A stretch of DNA of 64,000 nt, from NCBI RefSeq assembly GCF_049306965.1, contig NC_133185.1, positions 17,272,001 to 17,336,000 of the forward strand, in the 5' to 3' direction. Below are positions 13,601-24,753 of the stretch, piece by piece. The notes beneath the pieces are model-generated. The model was not told where the DNA came from, did no database searches, and saw only the letters and a list, made by a program, of their open reading frames with translations. Both the position numbers and the translations under genes were made by a program. Source of the stretch: Danio rerio (taxonomy: Eukaryota; Chordata; Actinopteri; Cypriniformes; Danionidae). Numbering within the stretch: position 1 is the stretch's first letter; the number at the start of each line of letters is the position of its first letter.

Positions 13601-16600
13601 TTTTTTTTCTATTCTCTATTTATACTTTTTTACAACAGTTAAGCAAACATTACATTTATGATTCTGCTACTCTGTTAATGTTTGGTAAAACTCTCTTACT
13701 TGAATTCCACCAAATCCTTTAACAGCAATTACTATATTTGCATTCATAAATGATAGGGCACTCTTATTGCTTTTCTAATAGTTTTCATGATGCACTAAAT
13801 ACCTTGTTTTTCTGTATTATCCCACATTACAGTATCATCATAGATATTCACATCCCTACCTCATGTTATTACTAGAGAGTTTAGTCTTGTTGTACGAGTT
13901 GAAATTAATGTTTCTGTATGTTGCAGGATCATGTTGTGGTCACAGGTTGGAGGTCAAGCACAGATCGGACGCTCCAGCATGGACGGATCAGACAGGAGAG
14001 CAGTGATCAGACGTGGACTCAACTGGCCTGTCAGTGTGACGGTGGACATTCTGACTGACAGACTCTACTGGACAGACAAGAAGCTCGGGTGTATTGGCTC
14101 AGCCACACTGGATGGAGAAAACATAAGGGTAACTGGACATTTAAAAGACATTTTCAATTGATTTCTTATATTAAAGCCCTAATTTCAGTGCTGCAATAAA
14201 GTAAAATGTTTGGCTTTTTTTTTCTCCAGTTTCTCCAGCTGTCTCATATGCCTAGTCCGTTATCCATGGCTGTGTTTAATGACATGATCTACTGGTCTGA
14301 CACTCAGAGAAGATCTGTTCAAGGAGCCAATAAACTGACTGGCAAGAACCGCAAAGTTTTTCTCAAAAGACCTGGACAGCCATTTGCCCTTAAAGTGAGA
14401 ATACACATTGCAAGCGTTATTAAATTTCTTCTTTTACAGAATGTGACAAAATTCCTCTTACAGGGTGACACATTTTTAAAATGCTATTTTGCATTGCTGA
14501 GTGGTTTTCTCTAATGTTTGTAGGGACAAAAGTTTGTTAGCTTGAGAAAGCTTAACTGGAAGGTTTTCAAGATTTTCAAATTGATTGTTTAAACCTGGTT
14601 TGAAATAGGAAAAATAGTGTGAATCGAACATCAGTCGTTTGATTTGCTAGTTTGATTGTCTGCACAAACACATTTTAGCTCAAATCAAATCATGCTGTTA
14701 GCATGTTTAAACATTAGTAAATTAACATGTTTTTAGTCATTTTTAATGCATTGTTGCTAACACCTAGCATACATATCTAACACATTTTAGCATGTTTAAA
14801 ATGTTAGCATATGTAAACACTTTTGACCTTTATCTAACACATTAGCATGTTCGTAGCTTTTAGTACATGGCTAACAAATTTTAGTTGGCGTTGGGGGTGG
14901 TGGTTTAGCATAATATTTTAGCATTAGTATATCTGTAGAATTTTTAACATGGTTAACATGTTTTTAATTTAAATATTTAAGGTCTTAAATATTTTTAGGT
15001 TACCATTTGTAAGTCAGCATCTTTCAATAGGCCAAAAGTCATGTTTTACACATTTTGTGTAAAAGTTTAAAATAATTTGCAGCATATTTTAGATGATTAT
15101 AAAATAATATTTCAATATGTACTATGTTAGCATTTTACAACATGGCTACCAATGTTTGCATTTTGTAAAATACAGCATAATAATGTTACTGATAGTATGT
15201 ATCAGTACCTGATATCTGTGTTCTGTGGTGGTGTTGTAGGTTGTCCACCCTCTTCAGCAGCCCAATGTCCCGAACCCCTGTCAAAGTCTCCACTGTTCTC
15301 ACGTGTGTCTGCTGGCTCCAGGACTCAAAGCGGTGTGTCGCTGTCCCACCAGAGCTCCTCTGGCTGCGGACGGATTGACTTGTGGTTCGACTTTGGATGA
15401 TTCCTCCTCTTACCTTATGTTACTGTCTCTCACCACGATCACACAGGTATAATTAAACACTAATCATAATAATAATATAACACAGAATAATTGAATGCCA
15501 GCCAGTGGTGTAACTAGATCCCATTTATGCTTTGAGATATGATTTACTTAATGCAAAGTGTATTTAATAAGAGTGGTACTCCCAGAATAAAGAAAATATT
15601 CTCTATGTGCAACCAAACCAACGCTGATGAAAAGTGTAGTTTAATCAAAAAGCTGCAACATCCAGAGACATTTATCTCAACCCGTACATTTAAAAAAAAA
15701 AAAACTGAGCATGTGCGCAGATAAAAAAAAAAAGCTGCTCCTTGAAATTGATGTTGCTCTACTCCCAGTGTAAGTCCCAGTCCTGAACATGCACACTGAA
15801 ATAATTGCAGCGCCGCTCATGCGTTGTGAAACCGGCGCAACAGTCTTTTAAGTGGAGGTGTTGGCACTCAGTGAGTTTTGCAAGTCGACAAAACAAAGTT
15901 TAACTAATATGATGGCGATCTTATTTTGACTAAGCATGGCTCCTGATAGATTTTTGCATGAAGCAAAAAGGAGGCATGATGAGGTAAGCTTTAATAAACT
16001 TAATTCTCGGCCATGAGTCCTGACGAAACAACACGCAGCAATTCTATAAAACATCTTTTTTTTGTATTCAATTGAATTGTCTATAAAATTTCATTCTACT
16101 AAAATTAATTTTCATACAAAAGATTTCTTATAGTCTTAGATCACTCCAGTTTGGTCTTTTAGATTGTTTTCCGTTACATTTAGAATTTATTTATTTATGA
16201 ATAATGATAATTGTCTTATCTTTTTTTTTTTTTTTTTGAGGGGGAGCTGTACCCCAGTAGAGCTTTGTCTTGCAACGTCCTAATGCCAATACAGACAGTG
16301 GTCTGACAGACAAATACTTAAAGCTTGTACTATTATTTTTAACTTTGTAAGCCTCAAGTATTTGTCTGTCCCACCTTCAAGTATTTGTTGGTTTTAAAAA
16401 CTTGTCTTGCTGTGCCAATTTACCAGTTCATCAGTTTGTGTTCGTAATATTTCTTTAAAATCTAAAAGGCATTTTAAAAAAATTGTTGCACAACAATGTT
16501 TGTGGGAATAGCTAAAAATACATTAAGTTTCTTTTCTTTTTTAAAATCATAATTATATTATGTGCAGGTTATGTTGCATGAAGACATTTGATGTATTTAC

Positions 16601-19600
16601 AGTTGGAAATTTACAAACTTAATAGTTTTGTTAGTATTATGCTTTGCAAAGTACTTAAATTTGGACATTTTTAAAGAATTTTATTTATTTATTCTTTCAT
16701 TTAAAATTTAATTCACTACATTCATTTAAATATCATTCACAACATTCATTGATAATTGGCCAAATATCATATCCTAACAAACAATCTATCAATGAAAATC
16801 TACTTGTGTGTTATACTTCATTATAACTTGCAGTTCTGTTTTACAATTATAGATCATTTACATGTTGGTTATAAATGTATAATTGGTATTATGACTTTTT
16901 TATTATTATTATCATTGTTAATGTCTTAATTTTTGAAATAAAGCTGTCTATAGATGTAAATCATTTACCTTATTTAATTTTAATATTTTATCAGATCGTG
17001 TACAAATAAATTTTTATCCTAATAAAATAAACTATGTACATGGGGCCTGCTTGTGCACATGAATACACTAAACAATATTCACCTAAATATGTATGGTGTT
17101 CTTGAAGTTTTGTTGCAATATAAATTGTACTCTTTCCCTTAACTGTTATAATAATAAAAAAAAAAAGTCTAAATGTGATTTGTCACTTGTATTAACAAGA
17201 TATTGCTACAATAAGTCTTGCCCCTCTGTCTTTTCTCCCGAAGATCTTTACTAAGAGCATGCAGTCTGAAGTTGGGCTGAAGCAGTGGCCCAATCACCGA
17301 TCTTTGCCTCTGCTTGGTGTTTCTGAAGCCTCTGATTTCGACATGCTTCTCCAGGACCGAAGTATCACTCTAGCAGACGCCTCTGTGGGCTCTGTCTCTC
17401 AGCTTGGCCTGCGCAGCTCTGGCTTCTCTCCAATCGGACTCGTCCTCCAACTGAAGGGGGACATCCTGTCTGCTCTGGCTCTGGACTGGGTCACCAAAAA
17501 CCTCTACTGGAGCAGCATGAAGAGGCCGGAGCTGTTTGTTACATCTCCTGGAGGGAAGCTCACAGCAGTGGTTCTGCAGGCTGAGCTTGCAGGCACCGTC
17601 TCTATTGCTCTGCACCCCCCTTCAGGTCGGATGTGTTTCACTGCTGTGGGACGCAGGGGTGCTGATATGCTGCCCCAAGTGGACTGCGCTCACATGGACG
17701 GGGCAAACCGAACCCGGCTCTGGAGTAAAGCAAAAATGCCAGTGTCACTAGCCTTGTCGGAGAAGGGGAACACGTTGTATTGGGCTGATATTGGTACGTT
17801 CATGAAAATGTCTGTTTTGTGGCTTAAACAAAAAGGGTGCAAAATAGAGTCTTGTGTTAAAATTAATTAATTTATTTTTTTTTATAAATGGCATACAGTT
17901 ATTTTTTTGTAAATTGAAGTAATGGTCCTCATCGAACCCAAACATTGTCATTATTAATGTTGTTTATTCAATTAATATTAATTTAGTGGTAATTATACCT
18001 TTTTAACTTTTAACTGATTCATTTAAGAAATAATTACTTATTTATTGCAATAAACAACCATTTAATAAACTTTTGAAATAATAAAAATAAATGTCTTTGT
18101 CTTTTCTAAATAAGTTAATGTATGTTGGGTTTTTTTAGTTCAAAAAATTGTTTTTTTTATTAATTTTTTAATAATATATTTTCAAGTTTAAATACTAACC
18201 ATAGTAATTTAGGTTTAGGGTTACACACCTGTTATATTATTAATAATAATAGTAATAATAATAATAATACTCAATCATAACAATAACAGTTGTTTGTTTC
18301 CTAATCAAGTCCTAATTCCTTTGACCAATTAATAATGACATCTGTTTGTTTTTTTTTCTTCCAGGGAGTGATTTGATTTGCTCTGTTAACATCGATGGCT
18401 CTAATTATAAGGAGTTCAGCACCGGTTCTGAATTTATGGTGTCTTTTGCTCGTATTGACAACATCTACTTCTGGATCACACTGGACAACGGTAATGATTC
18501 ATGACCTCCAGACAGGTGTGCACAGTGCAGTTCTGTGCAGGAGCCACAAGATGGCATGGAGAGATCCTTCTTAAATATTCAGTTCATATTAAAAGTACTA
18601 TTTATATTTTATACTATAATATTTTAAAGTCACTTAAAGGCATTTATTGACCAATCTCCAATTTGCAACAAATTTGCGTTTCAAATTATATTTGGACTAT
18701 AGTTTATACATTTATGGAAATACACTGATTTACCTTTAACAGGAATTGTCATTTGGTTATCAAAGCCAATCGAACTACATAAAATGCAACTAAGCAGTAT
18801 TACCTAGAGAGAACAAAAAATTTCTACAAGATTTGCGTAATAAAGACAGACATCATAGTATTCTAACAAAATCTCTCTTTTTTTTCCCCTTCCTTCAAAG
18901 TTGCCTTTGTGTTTGCAAATTTTCAGAATTGATTGATTATTCAAAAGACCAACCCCTCACTGACAGGTCCAGAATTTGTTCATGAGCTCATTTGCCCTAT
19001 GTATTTTGACTGCTATGCCCTATTAAATAGTAAAAAAACTCATCGAAAAATGCTTTAGACCAAGCAAAATCCTGGTGTGACATCAGTTAATTAGTTTTGG
19101 CCAATGCAAACAATTATCCAACATCTATCTGTGCAAGAAAACATCTGACATAAGCAAAGTCGTTTTTCGCAACTGCATTGTTTTTCAATTGTGAAAACAT
19201 TTTACAAGTAACTTACTCCAAATCTTAGACCTTATGCTTAAAAGAAAACATGACCAATAAAAAAAGGTGTGTAGCACCAATATTAAATGGCCCATGTAAA
19301 AATTAAATACTAATTTGGCTTATGTTGTTATTCATGATTTTCAAATGTATTTATTTATTTTATTTTTTTTACAAGAAATGCTAGAAAAATTGTGAAGCTC
19401 TATTATTATTGCATTTTATTTATTTTTTTTATTCAAACGGCTAAATTCTGACTGAGGGCAGTTGTATGTGTTGGCCAGTTTGTTATTTTCATAATAAATT
19501 ACAGTAAACCATAGTTTTTCATTTAAAACATAATTATTTCTAATCATATATGATGTCATTGTCTTCTTATTCTAATTATTTAGGAAATATTTTTTGTACA

Positions 19601-22600
19601 TCAAAGTGTGGTTATGACCATCTAACAATCTAATCAGCTAAATTAAATCCGCTTATAAGCTTTTCAGCTTATTTCCTGCTATTCCGATTGAAAGCTGTTC
19701 TGTAATTTACAAGTAGCCATTTTTTTCTTTGGGACTTGAATTCTGACTTGTTTTCATTCAGTTTTGATTTTTGCAATTTTAATTTGCATAAGCTGACCTG
19801 CAACTTTTTTTCTTGCATTACTGGTGGTAAAAAAATCCTAAATGTGAAAAATATATATATATCTTTAATTCTGAACCAGGTACTTCTCAACTCTGGTACT
19901 CCGATGGTTTACAGCCCAAGCAGATGTGGTTTGAGGTGAAGACGAGTGTTATTGAGCTGAAGGCTTACAGCAGGTCCAGTCAGAAAGGTGCTTCTCTTGT
20001 GTGTGTGCGTGAGAAACGTGACTGGTCTGAGGTGTATGAAAAGACTGGTCACGTGTTTGGAGGAGCTTGAGCCACACAATAGACACCTTTTAGCGTCTCC
20101 TTTTACTTTTCCCACACCCTTCACTGCAGAACAGACTCACTCATTCACTTTACATTATTCAGTTCACAATAACAGACTGACACAAATTCCTCCTCTTGTG
20201 TGTGAATGCATACTGTGCGAACATTTTCTGAATTCTTAGTGGCTGAATGATCTAATGCATTTGTCAACAAAGCATCTTGTGCTACAGTAGTAACCTTGGT
20301 TTAGCCTTACATTTCCAGTGTGACTGTATAGTTCAGATGTTCTCTTTGGAAATTGTTGTTTGACATTTAAAAATTATATTTTTAAACAATTATACATTTA
20401 AATGTATATCATCTTATTTTTTGTAATTTAATGTATTTCCTATTTGTTAATTTATCTAATTTAGTTCATTTGTATGTTAATGTAATTTATCGTCTTGTTT
20501 TTAATTTGCTCAATTGTTTTTCATTGGAAGTTTAAGGCCAAACCAATATTGTTGGCTAAAGTAGCAGTGTCTTTTTTTTGTTTCTTACACTTTTAACAAT
20601 TGTTAGTTATAGTGTTTATTGTATTATTAGTTTATAATATTTATGTAATTGTTCTAATTTATCCTAACAATACATTGTACATTAAAATGCAAATATGTCT
20701 TACATTTAAGTTTATTTCAAAGCCATTTTCATTTTTGTGTGTTTTTATTTTTTGTCCCTTTCTTATTTTCTTTGCCAGGATTTAATGCATGCTCCATGAG
20801 CAACGGGGGTTGCAGTCATCTTTGTTTGCCAAATCCTGGTGGTCGCACATGTCGCTGCGCTCAGGACTATCTATCGGTGAACAACACCAAATGTGTGTCC
20901 AGCCTCAAGTGTCCCGTGGGTTTAAAAGCCTGTAGAGATAGGCTCAAGTGTATCCCTGTGGCAAAATTCTGTGATCAGGTCCCAGACTGCCAGGATGCGT
21001 CCGATGAGGAGTGTAAGCGATTCCTAAATGCTAACCAACTTTACATTGTCCAATTATTTCATAATATTACATTGATGAACTCGATCACAGACTCTCTGCA
21101 GTAGTTTGAGGTGTTCTGGTAGTGGTTCTGCTGCTGGTTAGGCTTCATTTGAATGTTCTGAGTAGCCTTTAGCATGTTGTTAATCTAGTTAAAATGATCA
21201 TTACTGTTATTTTGGTCCATTTTAACCATGATTAGTATTCATATAATATTTCCCTTATGAGATAAATGTTGTATAATATGGGCACACTTGTCTTATGCCT
21301 GGTTTCCACCAAGAGGTACGGTTCGATGTGGTTCATTCTCGCTTGAAAATGTTTACATATAACATGAAAGTGCCTGATGCATATGGAGAGTAAAGAGGAA
21401 AGTGTTTCTTACAGATGGTTTGTCAAACCCACTTGCCTGAGAGACACTGACAGAATTGTACAATATTTTCCTGGTATCATTAACTGACCTAACTAATGAC
21501 TACACAGCAGGAAAAGTACAGATAGGGAGTGGCCAATCAAACCTGACTAGTTAAGTGCACATGTACCAGCCAGATACCAAAACAACCTGAACATTAAGCG
21601 TTTACACCAGTGCAGTTGTGTTCAGATTTGTCTCTAACATTATCAATAAAATTAGCAGGTTGCAGTCTAGAACCATTTTGTCTTTACACATCAATACTGT
21701 AATAGATTTTATTAATTTGTGATATGGCACAGATATTGTGCAGCTCTATGCTAGCCAGTTTCTAGGGTTTTCTGACAGTTGCTGCCAGCTAGGCTGTTTT
21801 TAGATGTTCACCGTAGTTGTTAGCATGTTTCTAAGTTTTTTCAATGGTTGCTTCTTGCTAGAATGCATGCTAGGGTGTTCAGTGTACCTGTTGGCATGTT
21901 TGCTAAACAATTTAGAGTATTCTGTTGGTGGCTATTTGATGGCTGTATGTTGAGGTGTTTAGACAAGTTATTGGCATTTTCTTGGCAGTTTCCAGACATT
22001 TCTTCTGGTTGCTACTTGTTAGGTTGTGGGCTAGGGCTTTCAGGCAAGTTGTTAGCATGTTCCTAGAAAGTTTCTATGATAATCTGCTAGTTTCCTTTTG
22101 CTAGGCTGTGTGCTAGGGTGTTCAAAATAGTTGTTAGGACATGTGTAGATATTCTGGAAGTTGCTGCCTACTAGGCTGTAAGCTACAGTGTTCAGAGTAT
22201 TTGTTAGCATGTTGCAAAATTGTTTCTAAGATATTCTGCCTGAGTCCTTTTGCTAGGCTGTGTGCTAGGGTGTTCAAAGTAGTTATTAGGAAGTTTTGAA
22301 ATTTTAGAAATTGCTGAATGCTAGGCTGTAATCTAGGGTCTTTGAGTTGCTAGATATATCGACGAATTAGACTAGATCTATGAGAGGGGTTAGAAAATCC
22401 TCACCCTTGAACAAGCTGCTAATTTATTTATTTTTTACATTTGGATGAATGTAAACCTTCTGCTATTAACACTCAAAAACACTTTTAAAACTTTATTGTA
22501 ATGTGGTCAGTGTTAAGAAGTCACTTGGTAACTAAAGGCACCTAAATAATTTTTCTTATTGACAGGTGACCGTGTGAAAACCAAACCAGGGGTGAAATCC

Positions 22601-24753
22601 AAATCTGGGCCTGGCTCTCTCGACTCTGCTGTTGAACTTTCTCCATCTTCAGAAAATGGTGTTGTGGTGGAGAATGTGGGCAGTGTGTCATGTGCTGCCG
22701 AGCAATGCAGTGCTCATGGGAAGTGTGTAAGTGTGAACGGTGTGCTGGCGTGTGAATGTGACAAAGGCTTCAGCGGAGATAACTGTCAGAACACCAAATC
22801 CAGCGGCACCGCTATCGCTCTCACACTCATGTTTCTCTTCGGAGGAGCTCTAATGGTCGCCATCTTCCTCATGAGAAGGTTAATCTTTTATTTAAATGTA
22901 ATGCACTCACTGGCCACTTTATTAGGTATTAGAGTTTAACTATGTTCAGAACATAGAAGCACCAGTGAATGTGTTTAGGCATGCAGATGTGGTGAAGATG
23001 AGCTGCTTCAATTCAGACCAAGTTTTAGAATAGGAATAGAAAAGCTATTTAGCTGACATTGAACATGGCATGGTTGTTGCTGCCAAATGGCCTGGTCTGA
23101 ATATTTTAGAAACTGCTGAATTTTTATGCACAACCACAACCGAAAGAATGATTCATGTGGGTGAAAACAGCTTTATGCCAATGGTCGGGAGAATCACCAG
23201 ACTGATTTGAGCTGATCGAAAGACAACGGAAACTGAAATAAGCACCTCTGGACATTCAACACATTAAGCCTTGCAGCAGATGAGCTACAGCAGCAGAAAA
23301 AAAACACCAGTGACACTCCTCCTGTCAGATAAAGAAAACAACACACTGCAGTCTATGATTGATATAAGCTCACAAAAATGCATCAATCTGTATACAGGAC
23401 AAAGGTTGACTGGTCTAAATCTTGATTTCTGTCCTTGCATTTGCATGAACGAAATTGATGTAAATGACGTGAAGACATTAATCTGTATTGTCTTGCATGT
23501 CCAGGTCAAACTGCTGCTGGTGTTATGTAGGCAATTATTAATAACAAAATTTAGATTTGTAGGTGACAAATCACAAAGAATCTTGATGAACTCTGGGAGT
23601 CCTGTGGGAATGCTTTCTTTTCCATTCCAAATAACATAAAATTCCATATAACATAACTTTATTAATGAGTTATTTGAGTCATTGCAGAGATGTATGGATG
23701 CAGTCCTCCAAGCTCATGGGAGTGATACGCTATTCTTTTTTTCCCCACTGCACCATAATTTTATATTCTATACTATACACTATTTCTGTTAAGTGACAAG
23801 ACTTGTCCAAGCAAAGTCAGACTTTACTATAATAAAATATAATCATGTATTTTTATTTGTTGCTAAAATAAGCATAATCTAGGGGCCCTTGCCCTTCAAA
23901 AAAGCCCCTTTTAATACCAAATGATCAATTGGAAGTCAAATTGTTTATTTTTCCTTAAACTTGGATAGGTGGCAAGACTTTGTGAGGTAGTGTACCTAAT
24001 ATAGTGGCAATGGGTGAAGATTTAAAATGTAGACCTGATTTGTATATCAAATTTCATCCTGATTTGTTTCTGTTTACAGAAGGGCACGAGCAGCAAGGGA
24101 AGAGTCGACTGAAAAAGAGAATCTAGTGACTGACGTGAAAGAGCACTTGACCTTCTCAGCTCAGAACTTTGCTAATGAGCTGTATGATCCAGAAGAGGTA
24201 TTTTTTGGTTTTTAAATCTTTGCAATTCTTTTTGGAGCACAAAAGGAGACGTTTTGAAAAATAGTTGCACTTTGTCTTGTGATGGGCATATAAACAAGCT
24301 TTGAAAACATTTGATTCATTTTTGTAGTTTATAAAAAACACAGTGGTAGAATACAGGACCGTGTGTGTGGTGACGCATGGTGTTTGTTTACATGGCATTC
24401 CTAGTACAGCTCCAATTTGCAACTTTTTTTGTGCAGATGACAGTTTTTTTTCTCTCTTTTCTTTAGATTTCCTATTTGATGATAAAAATACAAAAAAAAA
24501 AAAAAAAAAAAGAATTGTGCTGGCTGGAACTGTTCCAAGCAGACTAGAATTGGATAAAACTTCCATTTTAACCCTAGAGTAGCCTGAACAGTCCGCTAAA
24601 CCTCTCCATTTGTGTTCAACAAAGAGAATATTGCGTTTAGAATGACACTAATGTATAAAGGTTGAAAAGGCTGACTCACAATTCAATCATATGACTTTCT
24701 CTTTCCTGTAGGTTCCTATTTCTTCAATCATCACCACTCCTGTTGTCAGTTAA
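380..24753 (+). CDS. lrp13: LDL-receptor-related protein, lrp13-like (3' part; 5' end outside window)
   Basis: Spliced gene. Coding exons read as 380-556, 644-847, 3527-3694, 3782-3997, 6282-6511, 8256-8385, 8464-8657, 8836-9022, 10289-10504, 11905-12088, 13927-14128, 14230-14394, 15240-15446, 17244-17793, 18365-18490, 19880-19987, 20779-21012, 22566-22878, 24080-24197, 24712-24753. All have AG/GT borders, phases agree across every junction, and the total is 2 nt plus 1,323 codons including TAA. Domain order: ten LDLa, two EGF, YWTD propeller, EGF, second propeller, EGF, LDLa, EGF, TM, short tail. This is an endocytic lipoprotein receptor of the plasma membrane. Two propellers exclude LDLR, VLDLR and LRP8, and the size is far below LRP1/2. 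In teleosts this best fits Lrp13, which binds vitellogenin in oocytes. The name is inference; receptor-family membership is secure. Signal peptide and earlier exons are not in the window. Confidence 0.85.
1893..2767. mobile_element. Nest of three TIR elements in receptor intron 2
   Basis: The outer element is a palindromic TCCTGGAGGGC-type repeat: left arm about 1895-1919, its inverted counterpart at 2746-2766. Inside it sits a MITE at 1958-2329 with TTAA at both ends and TIRs starting TTAAGCTGCGGT. A second insert at 2406-2750 has TIRs starting GGGCTGCGTCC. Both inserts interrupt the outer repeat, so the outer one is oldest. No coding capacity. The rest of the 848-3526 intron holds a T-run at its start and otherwise unrecognised sequence. 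Confidence 0.6.
2767..3042. repeat. (TA)n tract inside a 34-bp perfect inverted repeat, then a second (TA)n/(TATG)n
   Basis: Arms at 2767-2800 and 2915-2948 are exact reverse complements over 34 bp and enclose about 80 bp of (TA)n from 2820. A second (TA)n/(TATG)n tract runs about 2980-3035. ORFs read through here are repeats of Ile-Tyr and not genes. Confidence 0.9.
4039..4274. mobile_element. TIR MITE, family with a second copy at 57952-58188
   Basis: Begins AACACTTTATTTTGATGGTC and ends with the inverted form ACCAT...AAAATAAAGTG. About 235 bp, non-coding, with an ACTAACCCTAACC patch in the middle. The second copy at 57952-58188 matches along its length. Remainder of this receptor intron (4275-6281): AT-rich, nothing recognised. 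Confidence 0.65.
6520..8080 (+). repeat. G+T-rich imperfect ~560-bp tandem duplication in receptor intron 5
   Basis: For about 1.5 kb the sense strand is almost only G and T. Blocks recur at about 560-bp spacing: 6860 with 7397, 7147 with 7712, 7217 with 7776. A 12-G run is at 6831-6842. Long open frames on both strands here are composition artefacts (Phe/Val/Cys or Lys/Gln/Asn rich) and are not genes. Confidence 0.75.
8464..9022 (+). CDS. lrp13: EGF plus calcium-binding EGF pair of the receptor
   Basis: After LDLa repeat 10, exon 8464-8657 begins an EGF module (NNCSSPGSPSCQHYC) that is completed in 8836-9022. It is followed by an EGF-CA module starting DIDEC and ending DGHSC. The tandem EGF then EGF-CA before a YWTD propeller is the standard LDLR-family layout and forms the hinge that controls ligand release at endosomal pH. 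The junction 8657/8836 is phase 0. Confidence 0.8.
9126..9435. mobile_element. Cyprinid MITE of the CACCCAAAAATG type
   Basis: TIR-like ends: left ATTTCACCCAAAAATG near 9130, right TTTTTGGGTTAACTATCCC near 9411-9429. The middle holds the inverted pair ACTATGGAAGTCAATG and its mirrored form around an A-run. A degenerate relative lies at about 57547-57740. The rest of intron 9023-10288 shows nothing recognisable. Confidence 0.65.
10289..14394 (+). CDS. lrp13: First YWTD beta-propeller (exons 9-12)
   Basis: Four exons, 10289-10504, 11905-12088, 13927-14128 and 14230-14394, encode LDLR class-B repeats. Blade signatures seen are RRVYWAS, RNLYWVD, IMLWSQV, DRLYWTD and DMIYWSD, so only one is the exact YWTD. 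The region opens with an LLVS...LRS stretch typical of propeller blade 1 and ends just before the VVHPLQQP linker in the next exon. In LDLR the propeller displaces ligand from the LDLa arm at low pH. The acceptor of exon 12 is a tandem pair 9 nt apart (after 14229 or after 14238). Confidence 0.8.
10531..10690 (+). mobile_element. 5' fragment of a DANA SINE followed by an (ATT)n microsatellite
   Basis: 10531-10578 matches the tRNA-like head of DANA (GCACGGTGGCGCAGTGGGTA, then CACAGCAAGAGGGTC). It breaks off and is followed by (ATT)n at about 10608-10683. No body or tail. Intron 10505-11904 otherwise contains only a (GATT)n tract at 11272-11297 and unrecognised AT-rich sequence. Confidence 0.7.
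12418..13285. repeat. Two old interspersed repeats in receptor intron 10
   Basis: 12418-12960 starts AGTGATGGGAAGTTTTAC and carries GAACGA/GACTCA motifs common to a fish hAT-type repeat, in degraded form. About 13040-13283 is a second degraded repeat with facing ATTCGTA / TTAGTGGCTAATT and ACTAAATTAGCCACTAAA blocks. Neither has coding potential. 13286-13926: nothing recognised. Confidence 0.4.
14395..15239. repeat. Degenerate TTAGCATG repeats in receptor intron 12
   Basis: About 14640-15150 repeats motifs such as TTAGCATGTTTAAA and CTAACACATTTTAGCATG at irregular spacing. No open frame. This looks like an old, eroded minisatellite. Confidence 0.4.
15240..15446 (+). CDS. lrp13: Inter-propeller EGF (exon 13)
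   Basis: Phase-0 exon on both sides. It starts VVHPLQQPNVPNPC, the usual LRP linker from a propeller into an EGF, followed by CSHVCLLAPG and CRCP, and ends in a Ser/Leu-rich stretch before the second propeller. All six EGF cysteines are present. Confidence 0.75.
15447..17243 (+). other. Receptor intron 13, nothing recognised
   Basis: 1.8 kb, AT-rich, with A12-type and T17-type runs (about 15691, 15726, 16221). No domain-bearing frame, TIR or SINE signature found. Confidence 0.5.
17244..19987 (+). CDS. lrp13: Second, degenerate beta-propeller (exons 14-16)
   Basis: Exons 17244-17793 (550 nt, the largest), 18365-18490 and 19880-19987. Blade-like signatures are KNLYWSS, a weak RMCFTAV, NTLYWAD and NIYFWIT. 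No blade keeps an exact YWTD, so this propeller is more diverged than the first. The 19987 donor reads GTGCTT, a weak but frame-consistent site. The weak signatures make it plausible that the second propeller has a structural spacer role only; that is inference. Confidence 0.7.
17794..20778 (+). other. Receptor introns 14-16, nothing recognised apart from short AT repeats
   Basis: Introns 17794-18364, 18491-19879 and 19988-20778 are AT-rich. A short (TAATAA)n patch is at about 18238-18270. No coding or transposon ends found. This span includes exons 15 and 16, listed in the gene entry. Confidence 0.4.
20779..22878 (+). CDS. lrp13: EGF, LDLa, last EGF and transmembrane helix (exons 17-18)
   Basis: Exon 20779-21012 has an EGF (CSMSNGGCSHLC) followed by an eleventh LDLa repeat ending DASDEEC. 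Exon 22566-22878 has a low-complexity K/S/E stalk, a compact EGF with C-x4-C-x5-C-x8-C-x1-C-x8-C spacing, then a hydrophobic helix (TAIALTLMFLFGGALMVAIF) and a basic stop-transfer, leaving in phase 2 inside an Arg codon. The donor after 22878 is GTTAAT. EGF plus TM in one exon is the layout also seen in the two small genes at 35139 and 45422. Confidence 0.8.
21740..22350 (+). repeat. ~75-bp minisatellite in receptor intron 17
   Basis: About eight diverged copies of a unit with GCTAGGCTGT, GCTAGGGTGTTCA and GTTGTTAGCATGTT. Unit starts fall near 21789, 21857, 21934, 22010, 22095, 22165, 22245 and 22313, spacing 68-85 bp. Weaker copies may extend left to about 21110. Non-coding. Confidence 0.7.
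22904..24016 (+). mobile_element. Broken Tc1-type element with a second Tc1 relic inside, receptor intron 18
   Basis: Left end CACTCACTGGCCACTTTATT at 22904; right end is its inverted, diverged counterpart at about 23994-24016 (ACCTAATATAGTGGCAATGG). The left half keeps eroded Tc1 transposase text up to about 23430. From about 23558 to 23980 the sequence belongs to another Tc1 family, also present at 25128-25690, so that one inserted into the first. Both are non-functional. Confidence 0.6.

Noticed and set aside
21740-22350. CRISPR-like regular repeats
   Set aside because: Units are diverged, have no unique spacers, and lie in a vertebrate intron; this is a minisatellite.
23271-23647. Pair of ~120-codon frames on opposite strands
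   Set aside because: They lie inside the eroded Tc1 in receptor intron 18; one frame starts with leftover transposase text and then loses it.
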